Shown here piece by piece: positions 38,019 through 47,248 of a DNA stretch of 64,000 nt. The number at the start of each line of letters is the position of its first letter. The stretch's first letter is position 1. This DNA comes from Gandjariella thermophila. Its GTDB lineage: Bacteria; Actinomycetota; Actinomycetes; Mycobacteriales; Pseudonocardiaceae. Where the stretch lies: contig NZ_BJFL01000006.1 of NCBI RefSeq assembly GCF_005405885.1, positions 160,091-224,090 on the forward strand, written 5' to 3'. A program made the position numbers and the translations under genes. The notes beneath the pieces were generated by a model. The model did no database searches. It saw only the letters and a list, made by a program, of their open reading frames with translations, and was not told the origin of the DNA.

Positions 38019-39061
38019 TGACCAGCTCGGACGGCGGCAAGCACATGGCCGCGGAGATCGCGGAGCAGCCGGCCGTGCTGGGCGGTCTGCTGGCGCGGCG
38101 CGCGGAGATCACCTCGGTGGCGGAGCGGGTCCGGGATCGGCGGCCGCGGTTCGCGCTGCTCGCCGCGCGCGGCTCCAGCGACCACGCGGCGCTGTACGCC
38201 AAGTATCTGATCGAGGTGCTGCTGCAACTGCCAGCCGGCCTGGTGTCCCCGTCCACCACCACGCTGTACGGGGCCCAGCCCGACCTGGCCGGCGTGCTGC
38301 TGGTCTCGGTCAGCCAGAGCGGCGGCTCGCCGGACCTGCTGGAGGTCACCGAGTCGGCCCGGCGGCGGGGAGCGCTGACCATCGCGGTGACCAACACCCC
38401 CGGCTCCCCGCTGGAGCAGGCCGCCGAGCTGGCCGTGGACATCGGCGCCGGTACCGAACTCGCCGTCGCGGCCACCAAGACCTACTCGGCGACGCTGCTC
38501 GCGCTGTACCTGCTCGTGGACGCCGTGCGCGGCGGGCGCGGCGAGCACGCCGCCGGCCTGGCAGAGCTGGCCGCGCAGACGTTGGACGGCTCCGCGGCGG
38601 CGGTGGCCGAGGCGGTGCGCCGGTACCGGTTCGTCGAGCGGGTGATCACCACCGGCCGGGGCTACTCGGCGGCGACCGCGGCCGAGGCGGCGCTGAAGCT
38701 GGCGGAGACCAGCTACCTGGCCGCCCGCGCGTACAGCGGGGCCGACCTGCTGCACGGGCCGGTGGCCGCGGTGGACGAGGAGACCGCGGTGCTCGCGGTG
38801 ACCAGCGCCGGCCACGGCGGCGCGGCCATGCGCGAGGTGCTGGATGTGGTGCGGCAGCGGGGCGCGGACGTGCTCGCGCTCGGCTCGGCGGCGGACACCG
38901 TGCCCGCCGCGCTGCGCATCCCGGTGCCGGAGACGGCCGAGGAGGTCGCGCCAATCCTGGAGGTGCTGCCGGCACAGCGGCTCGCCCTCGGCCTCGCCCT
39001 GGCCCGGGGCGGCGACCCGGACCACCCGCGCGGCCTGCGTAAGGTCACCCGCACCCGGTAG
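38015..39061 (+). CDS. SIS-domain glucosamine-phosphate deaminase/isomerase (NagB-II-like)
   Basis: 348-aa protein with two SIS domains related to the isomerase half of GlmS. Motifs: LLAARGSSDHAALYAKYLIE, SVSQSGGSPDLLEV, AATKTYSATLLALYL, and in the second domain TTGRGYSAATAAEAALKLAE and GADLLHGPVAAVD. NagB-II enzymes deaminate glucosamine-6-phosphate to fructose-6-phosphate; AgaS or the Streptomyces NagS protein are related alternatives. It sits where nagB follows dasD in Streptomyces, so it probably finishes GlcNAc catabolism. The start is GTG 38015 or ATG 38018; it overlaps the dasD stop. Confidence 0.85.
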   Translation: MMTSSDGGKHMAAEIAEQPAVLGGLLARRAEITSVAERVRDRRPRFALLAARGSSDHAALYAKYLIEVLLQLPAGLVSPSTTTLYGAQPDLAGVLLVSVSQSGGSPDLLEVTESARRRGALTIAVTNTPGSPLEQAAELAVDIGAGTELAVAATKTYSATLLALYLLVDAVRGGRGEHAAGLAELAAQTLDGSAAAVAEAVRRYRFVERVITTGRGYSAATAAEAALKLAETSYLAARAYSGADLLHGPVAAVDEETAVLAVTSAGHGGAAMREVLDVVRQRGADVLALGSAADTVPAALRIPVPETAEEVAPILEVLPAQRLALGLALARGGDPDHPRGLRKVTRTR

Positions 39062-39094
39062 CAGCGCGGCGACCGACCGCCGGGAACACAAGAA

Positions 39095-39126
39095 CCCGCT
39101 CCACCGAGGGGGCGGGGTGGAGCGGG
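39095..39126 (+). terminator. Terminator of the das operon
   Basis: Perfect arms CCCGCTCCACC (39095-39105) and GGTGGAGCGGG (39116-39126) with a 10-nt loop lie 33 bp after the SIS gene stop. Confidence 0.8.
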
Positions 39127-39227
39127 CAAGTCCCACACTACGCCGAACGGAGCAGCGCGCAAACGGCGGTCAGAGCACGTTATTCTGGAAACAGACATCG
39201 GAGGTTTATCAAGGATTCGAGGGTGCC

Positions 39228-39902
39228 GTGGCCGTCACGGATGACGCGATCCTGCGCGTCAAGGAGATGATCGTCTCCGGCGAACTCAAGCCGGGCGACC
39301 GCCTGCCCAGGGAGGCCGACCTCGCCGAGCGCCTGGGCCTGTCCCGCAACTCGCTGCGCGAGGCGGTGCGGGCGTTGTCTCTGGTGCGGGTGTTGGACGT
39401 GCGGCAGGGCGACGGAACCTACGTGTCCAGCCTCCGCGCCGACGACCTGCTCGGCGCGCTGTCCTTCGTGCTGGAACTGCACCGCGGCGAGGAGTCCGTG
39501 CTGGAGGTGCTGCAGGTGCGCCGGCTGCTGGAGCCGGCGGCCGCCGCGATGGCCGCGCAGCGCATCGCGGAGCAGGAGATCGCCGAGCTGCGCGAGTTGT
39601 GCGACGCCGCCGAATCGGCCGAGTCGGTGGCGGAACTGGTCGAGCACGACCTGCGGTTCCACCGGCGGATCGCGGAGGCGTCCGGCAACTCGTACCTGGC
39701 TCAACTGCTCGACACGCTGGCCGGGCCGACCGTGCGGGTGCGCATCTGGCGGGGCATCACGCAGAGCGGCGCGGTGGACCGGACGGTCGCCGAGCACCGG
39801 GCCATCGTCAACGCCCTGGCCGCGCACGAACCGGAGCTGGCCCGCGCCTGGTCCACCGTGCACGTGGCCGGCGTGGAGCAGTGGCTGAAGGATCTGACCT
39901 AG
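39228..39902 (+). CDS. GntR-family regulator, FadR/FCD subgroup
   Basis: 224-aa regulator: winged helix (MIVSGELKPGDRLPREADLA, GLSRNSLREAVRALSLVRVL, VRQGDGTYV) followed by an all-helical FCD ligand-binding domain with its metal-binding Asp/His residues (DLRFHRRIAEASGNSYL; AEHRAIVNAL). FCD regulators usually sense sugar acids or organic acids. It is convergent with and adjacent to the L-fucose operon, whose promoter carries a palindrome of the kind these proteins bind, so it is the likely repressor. GTG 39228 is used; an ACATCGGA half-site about 30 bp upstream hints at autoregulation. Confidence 0.9.
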   Translation: MAVTDDAILRVKEMIVSGELKPGDRLPREADLAERLGLSRNSLREAVRALSLVRVLDVRQGDGTYVSSLRADDLLGALSFVLELHRGEESVLEVLQVRRLLEPAAAAMAAQRIAEQEIAELRELCDAAESAESVAELVEHDLRFHRRIAEASGNSYLAQLLDTLAGPTVRVRIWRGITQSGAVDRTVAEHRAIVNALAAHEPELARAWSTVHVAGVEQWLKDLT

Positions 39903-40747
39903 CCGGCGAGCCGGTACACCCGCTGGGCGGTGCCGCCGAAGATGGCGGCCCGCTCGGCCGTGCTCAGCGCCGCGGTCAGCCGCTCGGCGGTGGCCACCAC
40001 CTCGGCGTAGTCCGCGGCGAGCAGGCAGACCGGCCAGTCGGAGCCGAACATCAGCCGGTCGGCGCCGAACGCGTCCAGCACCACCTCGACGTACGGGCGC
40101 AGGTCCGCCACCGTCCACGACGCCCAGTCCGCCTCGGTGACCAGCCCGGACAGCTTGCAGGTGACGTTGCCGTGCGCGGCGAGTTCGCGGATGAGATCCG
40201 CCCACGGCCGCACCTCGCCGCCGGCGATCGGCGGCTTCGAGCAGTGGTCCAGCACGAACGGCACGTCGGGTAGCGCCGCGACGGTGCGCACCGCCGCCGG
40301 AAGCTGGTGCGGCAGCGTCAGCAGCTCGTAGACCAGCCCGGCCTCGCCGACCGCGGCCAGCCCGCGGCGCACGTCCTCGCGGGCCAGCCACTCCGGGTCC
40401 GGCTCGCCCTGCACCTGGTGCCGGATGCCGCGCAGCCACGGCCCGCCGGGTGCCTCGCGGAGCACGGCGAGGTCGTCGGCCACCGCCTCGGCGGTCAGGT
40501 CGGTCCACCCGACGACGGCGCCGACCAGCGGCGAGGACTCGGCCAGGGCGAGCAGTTCCGGTGTCTCCTCCGGCACGGTGACGGTCTGCACCAGCACGGT
40601 GGTGGTGATGCCGGCCGCCGCCACGTGCGGGGACAGGTCGGCCAGGCCGAAGTCCCTGCGGATCGGCGACATCGCCGCGCCGGTGATCCACGGCTGGTCC
40701 CGGGCGCCGAGGTCCCAGACGTGGTGGTGCGCGTCCACCCGGATCAC
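39899..40747 (-). CDS. L-fuconolactone hydrolase-like amidohydrolase
   Basis: 282-aa amidohydrolase_2 family TIM barrel. The metal/active-site segments are DAHHHVWD (residues 4-11), PFVLDHCSKPPI and LMFGSDWPV. Members in fucose and rhamnose operons open L-fucono- or L-rhamnono-lactone to the acid. It is the last gene of the fucose operon; the GTG start overlaps the preceding gene stop by 4 bp. Its end overlaps the convergent FCD regulator by 4 bp. Confidence 0.88.
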   Translation of the reverse strand: MIRVDAHHHVWDLGARDQPWITGAAMSPIRRDFGLADLSPHVAAAGITTTVLVQTVTVPEETPELLALAESSPLVGAVVGWTDLTAEAVADDLAVLREAPGGPWLRGIRHQVQGEPDPEWLAREDVRRGLAAVGEAGLVYELLTLPHQLPAAVRTVAALPDVPFVLDHCSKPPIAGGEVRPWADLIRELAAHGNVTCKLSGLVTEADWASWTVADLRPYVEVVLDAFGADRLMFGSDWPVCLLAADYAEVVATAERLTAALSTAERAAIFGGTAQRVYRLAG

Positions 40748-41739
40748 GAGCTCACCCCCGTTGGCACCGGGACGTCGCCGCGCAGCAGGCCCTCGGCGCG
40801 CAACTCGTCCCACAGCTCGGCGGGCACCGGCTCGGCGAGCAGGCCGGCGTTCTCGGTGACCTGGGCGGCGTTGTGGGTGCCGAGCACGACGGACGCGACC
40901 GCCGGGTGGCCGAGCGGGAACCAGGCGGCCGCTCGCGGCAGGGTCACCCCGTGCCGGCGGCACACCGCGGCGATCCGCCGGGCCCGCTCCAGCAGCGCGG
41001 GCGGCGCGGGCGCGTAGTCGTAGGTGGCGTGCTCCGGCACGTCGGGCCGGGCCAGCAGGCCGGAGTTGAACACCCCGGCGGCGAGCACGGACACGCCGCG
41101 CTCCGCGCACAGCGGCAACAGGTCGTCGGCGGCCGGCTGCTCCAGCAACGTGTACCGGCCGGCCAGCATGACCACGTCGATGTCGGTGTGCCGGACGAAC
41201 CGGGCCGGCATCTCGCACTGGTTCATGCCCACGCCGATGGCGCCGACCACGCCCTCGCCGCGCAGCCGGGCGAGCGCCGGGTAGGCCTCGGACACCGCCT
41301 GCTCCCAGTGGCCGTCCGGGTCGTGCAGCAGCACCACGTCCACCCGGTCCAGGCCGAGACGGTCCAATGAGGACGCCAGCGACCGGCGCACGCCGTCGAC
41401 GCTGAAGTCCCACACCCGCCGGTGGCTGGCCGGCACCGCGAAGCCGGCCGGATCCATCCCGCCGCCCGGCCACGGCTCCAGCAGCCGCCCGACCTTGGTG
41501 GACAGCACGTACTCGGCGCGCGGCCGGCCGGCCAGCGCCGCGCCGAGCCGCCGCTCGGACAGCCCGAGGCCGTAGTGCGGGGCGGTGTCGAAGTAGCGCA
41601 CCCCGCAGTCCCAGGCCGCGTCCACCGCGCCGCGCGCCTCGGCCTCGGACACCTCGCGGTACAGGTTGCCGACCGGCGCCGCGCCGAAGCCCAGTTCGGT
41701 GACCTCCACAGTGGACCGTCCGAGCCGGCGGGTCCTCAC
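40744..41739 (-). CDS. Aldo/keto reductase, likely L-fucose dehydrogenase
   Basis: 331-aa NAD(P)-dependent TIM-barrel oxidoreductase. The tetrad region is normal: Asp and Tyr in RYFDTAPHYG, Lys in LSTKVGR, His in VVLLHDPDG. AKRs of this subgroup (D-threo-aldose 1-dehydrogenase/L-fucose dehydrogenase) oxidise L-fucose to the lactone. It is flanked by a mutarotase gene and the lactonase gene, both in 4-bp overlaps, which fits the order mutarotase, dehydrogenase, lactonase. Confidence 0.9.
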   Translation of the reverse strand: MRTRRLGRSTVEVTELGFGAAPVGNLYREVSEAEARGAVDAAWDCGVRYFDTAPHYGLGLSERRLGAALAGRPRAEYVLSTKVGRLLEPWPGGGMDPAGFAVPASHRRVWDFSVDGVRRSLASSLDRLGLDRVDVVLLHDPDGHWEQAVSEAYPALARLRGEGVVGAIGVGMNQCEMPARFVRHTDIDVVMLAGRYTLLEQPAADDLLPLCAERGVSVLAAGVFNSGLLARPDVPEHATYDYAPAPPALLERARRIAAVCRRHGVTLPRAAAWFPLGHPAVASVVLGTHNAAQVTENAGLLAEPVPAELWDELRAEGLLRGDVPVPTGVSS

Positions 41740-42071
41740 GGCACTCCCTTCGCCAGCGCCTGCGGTAGCTCCCAGACCAGTTTCACGCCGGGCGCGGCGC
41801 CCGAGTAGTCGTCCTCGACCTCCAGCAGCTCGGCCATCCTCGCCTGCCACGGCACGTTGGCCGGATGGTCCCGCAGGTGCGCCCGCATGGCCGCGTAGTC
41901 CTCGCATTCGACCAGGTGGAACAGGTCCCGGCCACTGCGCCAGATCCGCCACGAGCGCACCCCGGCCGCGCGCAGCGCCGCGTCCAGTTCGTCCGGGATC
42001 CTCGCGTGCACCCGGTCGTACTCGGCCTCCTTGCCCGGCCGCAGCCGGGTGTGCAGTGCGACGGTCTCCAT
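41736..42071 (-). CDS. L-rhamnose mutarotase-family protein (L-fucose mutarotase)
   Basis: 111-aa dimeric alpha/beta-barrel protein of the RhaM/DUF718 family: VALHTRLRPGKEAEYDRVHA, SWRIWRSGRDLFHLVECED, HPANVPWQARMAELLEV. These proteins interconvert alpha and beta anomers of 6-deoxysugars. With the surrounding genes, L-fucose is the most likely substrate. Confidence 0.88.
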   Translation of the reverse strand: METVALHTRLRPGKEAEYDRVHARIPDELDAALRAAGVRSWRIWRSGRDLFHLVECEDYAAMRAHLRDHPANVPWQARMAELLEVEDDYSGAAPGVKLVWELPQALAKGVP

Positions 42072-42090
42072 GAATGACCTCCGGCCGGCC

Positions 42091-42858
42091 TTACGTGAAC
42101 TCCAGACCGGTCACCCGGTCCGCCCCGGTGATCATGGAGACGATCTCCTCGGGGCTCACCTCGCTGGTGTCCCGGCGGCCGACCATCTGGCCGTGCCGCA
42201 ACACCCAGATGGTGTCGACCAGGTCGAACACCTGGCGCAGGTTGTGGCTGACCATCAGCATGGTGACCCCGCGCCGCTTGAGCCCACGGATGATCTCCTC
42301 GACGCGGGCGGTCTCCTGCACGCCAAGCGCAGCCGTCGGCTCGTCCAGCACGATCACCTGCGAGCCCATGCCCGCGGCGCGCGCGATCGCCACGCCCTGC
42401 CGCTGGCCACCGGACATGCCCATCACCGAGGACCGCAGGTCGGGAATGTGCACCCCGGTGCTCTCCAGCATCTTCCGCGCCTCCGCGCGCATGGCCGACC
42501 GGTTGAGGACGCTGAACGGGCCGAGCCTCACCCGGTACTTCTCCCGGCCGAGGAACAGGTTGGCCACCACGTCGAGGTGGTCAGCCAGGGCGAGTGTCTG
42601 GTAGACGGTCTCGATGCCGGCGCGGCGGGCGTCCAGCGGCGAGTGGAAGTGCCGCTCCTGCCCGTCGAACCAGATCCTTCCGCCGTCCGGCCGTTCCGCC
42701 CCGGTCAGCACCTTGACCAAAGTGGACTTTCCCGCCCCGTTGTCACCGACCAGCGCGGCGTGCTCGCCGGGGGCGATCTCGAAGTCGACGTCCTGCAACG
42801 CCGCCACGCCACCGAACCACTTGGAGATTCCCTCCGCGCGGAGAATCGCGTCTGCCAT
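42091..42858 (-). CDS. Ribose/fructose-type sugar ABC ATPase
   Basis: 255-aa ABC ATPase with Walker A GDNGAGKST, signature MSGGQRQG, Walker B VIVLDEPTAALG and H-loop MVSHN. It carries a single nucleotide-binding domain (FrcA-like), not the fused double domain of RbsA. With the permease and binding protein upstream it forms the importer of the fucose operon. ATG 42858 is used. A long hairpin separates it from the binding-protein gene. Confidence 0.93.
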   Translation of the reverse strand: MADAILRAEGISKWFGGVAALQDVDFEIAPGEHAALVGDNGAGKSTLVKVLTGAERPDGGRIWFDGQERHFHSPLDARRAGIETVYQTLALADHLDVVANLFLGREKYRVRLGPFSVLNRSAMRAEARKMLESTGVHIPDLRSSVMGMSGGQRQGVAIARAAGMGSQVIVLDEPTAALGVQETARVEEIIRGLKRRGVTMLMVSHNLRQVFDLVDTIWVLRHGQMVGRRDTSEVSPEEIVSMITGADRVTGLEFT

Positions 42859-42924
42859 GGTCGAACTCGGCTTTCCTTGTCGAAGCTCTCGACCACCGTG
42901 GACTCGACGGTCGCCGATCAGTTG

Positions 42925-42961
42925 CCCTGGTGCCCCGCCCGGGCCGGGCGGGGCACCAGGG
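42925..42961 (-). repeat. Intercistronic 16-bp stem-loop
   Basis: Perfect 16-bp arms (42925-42940 and 42946-42961) with a GGGCC loop lie 7 bp after the binding-protein stop and 66 bp before the ATPase gene. In ABC operons such elements act as partial terminators or mRNA 3'-end protectors that keep binding-protein levels above transporter levels. Confidence 0.8.
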
Positions 42962-42968
42962 GTCGGTG

Positions 42969-44000
42969 TCACTTCATGTTGACGTATTTCAGCCACGGGT
43001 CGTCCGGTGGCAGCGGCGGGTTCGCGCAGCTCGGCTGCAGGATCGCCTGGATCTCCCTGTCGTTCATGTTCTGGCTGGTGACCGTGTAGACGCCGGTGTC
43101 CTCATTGGTCACGTTCACGTTCTGCCGGATGTGCTGCACCGCGGCGATCACCGAGTCGAAGCCCATCCGGAACGGGTTCTGCACGATCAGCGCGCTGATC
43201 TCGCCGGACTTCAGGCCGTTGAGTTCGTCCGGCGCGGCGTCCCAGCCGACCAGCACCGTCTTGCCCTGCTGGCCGCGCTGCTTGATCGCCTGCGAGGCAC
43301 CGATCACGGACGGCTCGTTCGAACCGAACAGGCCGTTGAGGTCGGGGTGCGCGGTGAGGATGTTGTTGGTGACGTCAAGCGCCTGGTTGGAGTCGCTGTG
43401 GTCGGCCTGGTCGGCCACCAGGTTCAGCCCCGGGTACTGCTTGAGTCCGTCGACGAATCCCTGCTTGCGCTGGTTGTTGGTCATCGAACCGGGCTGGAAC
43501 TCCAGCAGGGCGACGCTGCCGTGGCCGTTCAGCTTCTCGTTCATGATCTGCGCGACCTGCTGGGCGCCCTTGATGTTGTCGGTGGCGAACAGCGGCACGT
43601 TCTGCGGTGTCGTGCCCGAGTCGATGTTGTAGACCGGGATCTTGGCCTGCTGCGCCTTCTGCGTGACGGGCACCAGCGCCTGGGCGTCGGTCGCCGCGTA
43701 GATCAGGCTGTCCACCCCGCGCTGGAGCGACCCGTTGAGCAGGTTGAGTTGGCCGGTCACGTCGGTCTCCTGGGAGACCCCGTTCCACTCGATCTTGACG
43801 TTACCCAGCTTCTGCGCGGCGCACTCCGCGCCGTCCTTGACGTGCGTCCAGTAGTCGAAGCCCACGGCCTTGGGCACCACCGCGATCGTCAGTTGCTTCG
43901 ACCCCGGGGCCGAGCCACCGCCGCCGCCGCAACCGGCAAGCGCCGGCACCAGAACGGCGAGCACCGCGGCCGGCACCATCCATCGTGCTCTGAAACTCAT
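42969..44000 (-). CDS. Sugar-binding lipoprotein of the fucose importer
   Basis: 343-aa RbsB-type periplasmic-binding lipoprotein; lipobox ALAGC with Cys24. Body: QLTIAVVPKAVGFDYWTHVK, a DSLIYAATDAQALVPV stretch, LFGSNEPSVIGASQAI, VGWDAAPDELNGLKSG. The order permease-binding protein-ATPase resembles the frc (fructose/ribose/mannose) family. The ligand is predicted to be L-fucose or an L-fucose-containing sugar. GGGAGA precedes the ATG. Confidence 0.92.
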   Translation of the reverse strand: MSFRARWMVPAAVLAVLVPALAGCGGGGGSAPGSKQLTIAVVPKAVGFDYWTHVKDGAECAAQKLGNVKIEWNGVSQETDVTGQLNLLNGSLQRGVDSLIYAATDAQALVPVTQKAQQAKIPVYNIDSGTTPQNVPLFATDNIKGAQQVAQIMNEKLNGHGSVALLEFQPGSMTNNQRKQGFVDGLKQYPGLNLVADQADHSDSNQALDVTNNILTAHPDLNGLFGSNEPSVIGASQAIKQRGQQGKTVLVGWDAAPDELNGLKSGEISALIVQNPFRMGFDSVIAAVQHIRQNVNVTNEDTGVYTVTSQNMNDREIQAILQPSCANPPLPPDDPWLKYVNMK

Positions 44001-44037
44001 CGGTATCTCCCTTGACCCGATCTCCTGCCCGGTGCTG

Positions 44038-45120
44038 TTACCCAGCACGCACTGACTGACGTACTGACTGCTGTATCCCTCTGGTGCGCTCGGTGATGCG
44101 CCTGCGGCGGAAGTAGTCCCAGGCGACGGCGATCCACACGACGATTCCGATGATCACGTCCTGCAGGTAGATGTTGACGTCCAGCAGCACCGAGCCGTCC
44201 CGGATCACCTGGATCAGAAAGGCGCCGATGATCGCGCCGGACACCGTGCCCTGGCCACCGAAAAGGCTGGCGCCGCCGATGACGGCGGCGGCGATCGCCT
44301 CGAGTTCCAGGCCGGTGCCGAAGTTGGGTTGGCCGGAGGACACGCGGGCGGTGGCGATCATGCCGCCGAACCCGGCGAGCAGGCCCTGCAGGACGTAGAC
44401 GAGGACCAGGTACCGGCCCACCGGAATACCCATGAGCCGGGCCGAGTCCTTGTTCGAGCCGATCGCGTACGCGTACCGGCCGAGCTTGGTGCGGGTGAAG
44501 ATGAACGCGAACACCACGATCACGCCGACCAGGCAGATGGCCGGCACCGGGATCGGACCCAGGTACCCCTGCCCCAGCGCGTTGAACCCGGGAGGCAGGC
44601 CGTAGACGGCGACCGCGCCGGTGGACATGAACGTCAGGCCGCGGGCCACGCCCATCATGCCGAGCGTGGCGATGAACGGGGCCAGCCGCACCCAGCTCAC
44701 CAGCGCGCCGTTGACCAGCCCGGCCACGCCGCCGAGCAGCACGCCGGCCACGGTGGCCAGCGGCCACGGCAGGTGCGCGTCCACCATCAGCATCGCGCCG
44801 AGCACGCCGGAGAGCGCCGCCACCGACCCGACCGACAGGTCGACACCAGCGGTCACGATCACCAGTGTCGCGCCCACCGCGATGATCGCCGTGACGGCGC
44901 CCTCCACCACCACCTCGCTGAGGTTGAGGTAGGAGAGGAAGCGCGGGGACAGGATCGACAGCACGACCGCGATGACGATCAGCGCGGCCAGCGCCGCCGC
45001 CTGGGAGACCAGGTCGCCGAGCCGCTGGCGCAGGACCGACCCGCGGGCCCGGCGGGCACCCGCCGGCGGGGACTCCTCGCCGACTCTCCGGCCACCGCCC
45101 GCACCGCCTGTCCGTGTCAT
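44038..45120 (-). CDS. Ribose-type sugar ABC permease
   Basis: 360-aa BPD_transp_2 permease with about 10 hydrophobic helices. Family motifs: VGATLVIVTAGVDLSVGSVA, GLVNGALVSWVRLAPFIATL (20 residues), AYAIGSNKDSARLMGI. ATG 45120 follows GGGAGCGG; a GTG at 45159 after GGAGGG would add 13 residues and is equally possible. Confidence 0.92.
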   Translation of the reverse strand: MTRTGGAGGGRRVGEESPPAGARRARGSVLRQRLGDLVSQAAALAALIVIAVVLSILSPRFLSYLNLSEVVVEGAVTAIIAVGATLVIVTAGVDLSVGSVAALSGVLGAMLMVDAHLPWPLATVAGVLLGGVAGLVNGALVSWVRLAPFIATLGMMGVARGLTFMSTGAVAVYGLPPGFNALGQGYLGPIPVPAICLVGVIVVFAFIFTRTKLGRYAYAIGSNKDSARLMGIPVGRYLVLVYVLQGLLAGFGGMIATARVSSGQPNFGTGLELEAIAAAVIGGASLFGGQGTVSGAIIGAFLIQVIRDGSVLLDVNIYLQDVIIGIVVWIAVAWDYFRRRRITERTRGIQQSVRQSVRAG

Positions 45121-45184
45121 GTCCGCTCCCGTCGCTACGCTCTGCCCGCCTGAGTTCACCGCCGTCCCTCCGGCCCTGTCCAGA

Positions 45185-45940
45185 TCAGGAGCGCGGTCGC
45201 AGGCGAAGTCCCTGCATCCCGCCGTCCACGCCGAGCACCGTTCCGGTGGTGGAACCGGAGAGCGGGCTGGCCAGGTAGGCGATCGCGTGCGCGACCTCCT
45301 CCGGGGAGACCAGCCGGCCATGCGGCTGCCTGGCCGCAAGCAGCGCGCGTTCCGCCGCCGGGTCCTCGGCGTCGTCCACCAGCCGGCCGATCCAGGGGGT
45401 GTCCACGGTCCCCGGGGCGACCGCGTTGACCCGGACGCCGTCGCGCACGTGGTCCGCGGCCATGGCCAGGGTCAGCGCGTGCACCGCGCCCTTGCTGGCC
45501 GAGTACAGGGCGCGCTGCGGCAGGCCGGCCCAGCCGGCGACCGAACCGGTGTTGACGATCGCGGCGTGCGCGGACCGGCGCAGGTGCGGCAGCGCTGCCC
45601 GGGCCACCCGGGCCATGCCGACCACGTTGACGTCCAGCACCCGGTGCCACTCGGTGTCGTCGTTGGCGGTCACGTCGCCGCGCGCGCCGACGCCGGCGTT
45701 GTTCACCAGCACGTCCAGGCCGCCGAACCGCCGCACCACGGCGTCCACCGCGGCCCGCACGCTGGTGTCGTCGGTGACGTCGCAGGGCACGACGGCCAGC
45801 GTCCCGGGGAGGGCCTCGGGCTTGACGTCCAGGCAGGCCACCCGGGCGCCGCGGCCGGCGAGCAGCCGGGCGGTGGCCAGCCCGATCCCGGACGCCCCGC
45901 CGGTGACCGCGGCGACCAGCCCGTCGAACTCGCCGCTCAC
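45185..45940 (-). CDS. SDR dehydrogenase, likely 2-keto-3-deoxy-L-fuconate dehydrogenase
   Basis: 251-aa short-chain dehydrogenase. The NAD-binding motif [16 protein letters not shown] is at residues 13-28; NNAGVGARG and the catalytic [11 protein letters not shown] (Tyr-x3-Lys) are present. In the non-phosphorylating L-fucose pathway an SDR oxidises 2-keto-3-deoxy-L-fuconate to the 2,4-diketo acid. It overlaps the upstream dehydratase gene by 4 bp. Confidence 0.9.
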   Translation of the reverse strand: MSGEFDGLVAAVTGGASGIGLATARLLAGRGARVACLDVKPEALPGTLAVVPCDVTDDTSVRAAVDAVVRRFGGLDVLVNNAGVGARGDVTANDDTEWHRVLDVNVVGMARVARAALPHLRRSAHAAIVNTGSVAGWAGLPQRALYSASKGAVHALTLAMAADHVRDGVRVNAVAPGTVDTPWIGRLVDDAEDPAAERALLAARQPHGRLVSPEEVAHAIAYLASPLSGSTTGTVLGVDGGMQGLRLRPRS

Positions 45941-47238
45941 GGACTACTCACCGTCCACTCCGGACCGTCCGGAAAACGGAACCGGCGCAGCGTGGAGTCG
46001 TACATCCTCGCGGAGAAGCCGGGGGCGTTCGGGGCCACGTACCGGCCGCGCACCACCATCGCCGGGTCGTGGAAGTGCTCGTGCAGGTGGTCCACCCACT
46101 CGATGACCCGGCCCCCGACCGAGCCGGACACCGCGACGAAGTCGAACATGGACAGGTGCTGCACCAGTTCGCACAGGCCGACCCCGCCGGCGTGCGGGCA
46201 GACCGGCACGCCGAACTTCGCGGCCAGCAGCAGGATCGCGACGTTCTCGTTCACCCCGCCGACCCGGGCCGCGTCGATCTGCACCACGTCGATCGCGTCG
46301 GCCTGCAGCAGTTGCTTGAACACCACCCGGTTCTGCACGTGCTCCCCGGTGGCCACCCGGATCGGCCGCAGCGCCTCGGCGATGGTGCGGTGCCCCAGCA
46401 CGTCGTCCGGCGAGGTCGGCTCCTCGATCCAGTACGGGTCGAACGGGGCCAGCTCGCGCATCCAGGCGATCGCGGTCGACGTGTCCCACCGCTGGTTGGC
46501 GTCCACCGCGATGCGCACGCCGTCCCCGACGACCTCCCTGGCCAGCTTCATCCGGCGGACATCCTCGGCGAGTTCGCCGCCCACCTTGAGCTTGATCATG
46601 TCGAAGCCGTCCTGGACGGCCTGCCGGGCCAGCCGGGCCAGCTTCTCGTCGGAGTAGCCGAGCCAACCCGGCGAGGTGGTGTAGGCGGGGTAGCCGTCCG
46701 CGACGAGTTGGTCGATCCGCCGCTGCCGGGTCGGCTCCGCCTTGCGCAGGATGGCCAGCGCCTCGTCCGGGGTGATCGCGTCGGTGAGGTAGCGGAAGTC
46801 GACCAGGCCGACGATCTCCTCGGGTGTGAGGCCGGCCAGGAAGCGCCACAGCGGCAGCCCGGCGCGGCGGGCGGCCAGGTCCCACGCGGCGTTGACCACG
46901 GCGCCGATGGCCATGTGCACCACGCCCTTCTCCGGGCCGAGCCAGCGCAGCGGCGAGTCGCCGACCAGTTCGGCGGACAGCGCGGCGAGTGCCTCCGCGG
47001 TCTCCGGCACCGGGCGGCCGACCACGAACGGGGCCAGTGACCGGATCGCGGCGGCCTGCACGTCGTTGCCCCGGCCGATGGTGAACGCGAACCCGTAGCC
47101 GTCCGGCCCGGAGTCCGTGTGCAGCACCACGTACGCGGCGGAGTAGTCCGGGTCCGGGTTCATCGCGTCCGAGCCGTCCAGCTGCCGGGAGGTGGGGAAC
47201 CGGATGTCCAGCACCTCCAGGTCGACGATGCGTGCCAC
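45937..47238 (-). CDS. L-fuconate dehydratase-like enolase-superfamily enzyme
   Basis: 433-aa enolase-superfamily (mandelate racemase subgroup) enzyme, matching the ~440-residue length of L-fuconate dehydratase. Mg ligands and catalytic residues appear in order: [10 protein letters not shown] (base Lys), [10 protein letters not shown] (Asp ligand), [11 protein letters not shown] (Glu ligand), [11 protein letters not shown], and [11 protein letters not shown] (catalytic His). [12 protein letters not shown] and the [17 protein letters not shown] segment are typical of FucD. The start is GTG 47238. Confidence 0.93.
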   Translation of the reverse strand: MARIVDLEVLDIRFPTSRQLDGSDAMNPDPDYSAAYVVLHTDSGPDGYGFAFTIGRGNDVQAAAIRSLAPFVVGRPVPETAEALAALSAELVGDSPLRWLGPEKGVVHMAIGAVVNAAWDLAARRAGLPLWRFLAGLTPEEIVGLVDFRYLTDAITPDEALAILRKAEPTRQRRIDQLVADGYPAYTTSPGWLGYSDEKLARLARQAVQDGFDMIKLKVGGELAEDVRRMKLAREVVGDGVRIAVDANQRWDTSTAIAWMRELAPFDPYWIEEPTSPDDVLGHRTIAEALRPIRVATGEHVQNRVVFKQLLQADAIDVVQIDAARVGGVNENVAILLLAAKFGVPVCPHAGGVGLCELVQHLSMFDFVAVSGSVGGRVIEWVDHLHEHFHDPAMVVRGRYVAPNAPGFSARMYDSTLRRFRFPDGPEWTVSSP

Positions 47239-47248
47239 CGACTCCCCC

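Noticed and set aside
33739..39136. Three long minus-strand frames (631, 601 and 771 codons) opposite the das operon
   Set aside because: They mirror well-conserved ABC permease, GH3 and SIS genes and contain no motifs.
40744..41473. Longer amidohydrolase reaching to 41473
   Set aside because: The frame is open but the part before 40747 is a shadow of the aldo/keto reductase gene; DAHHHVWD directly follows GTG 40747.
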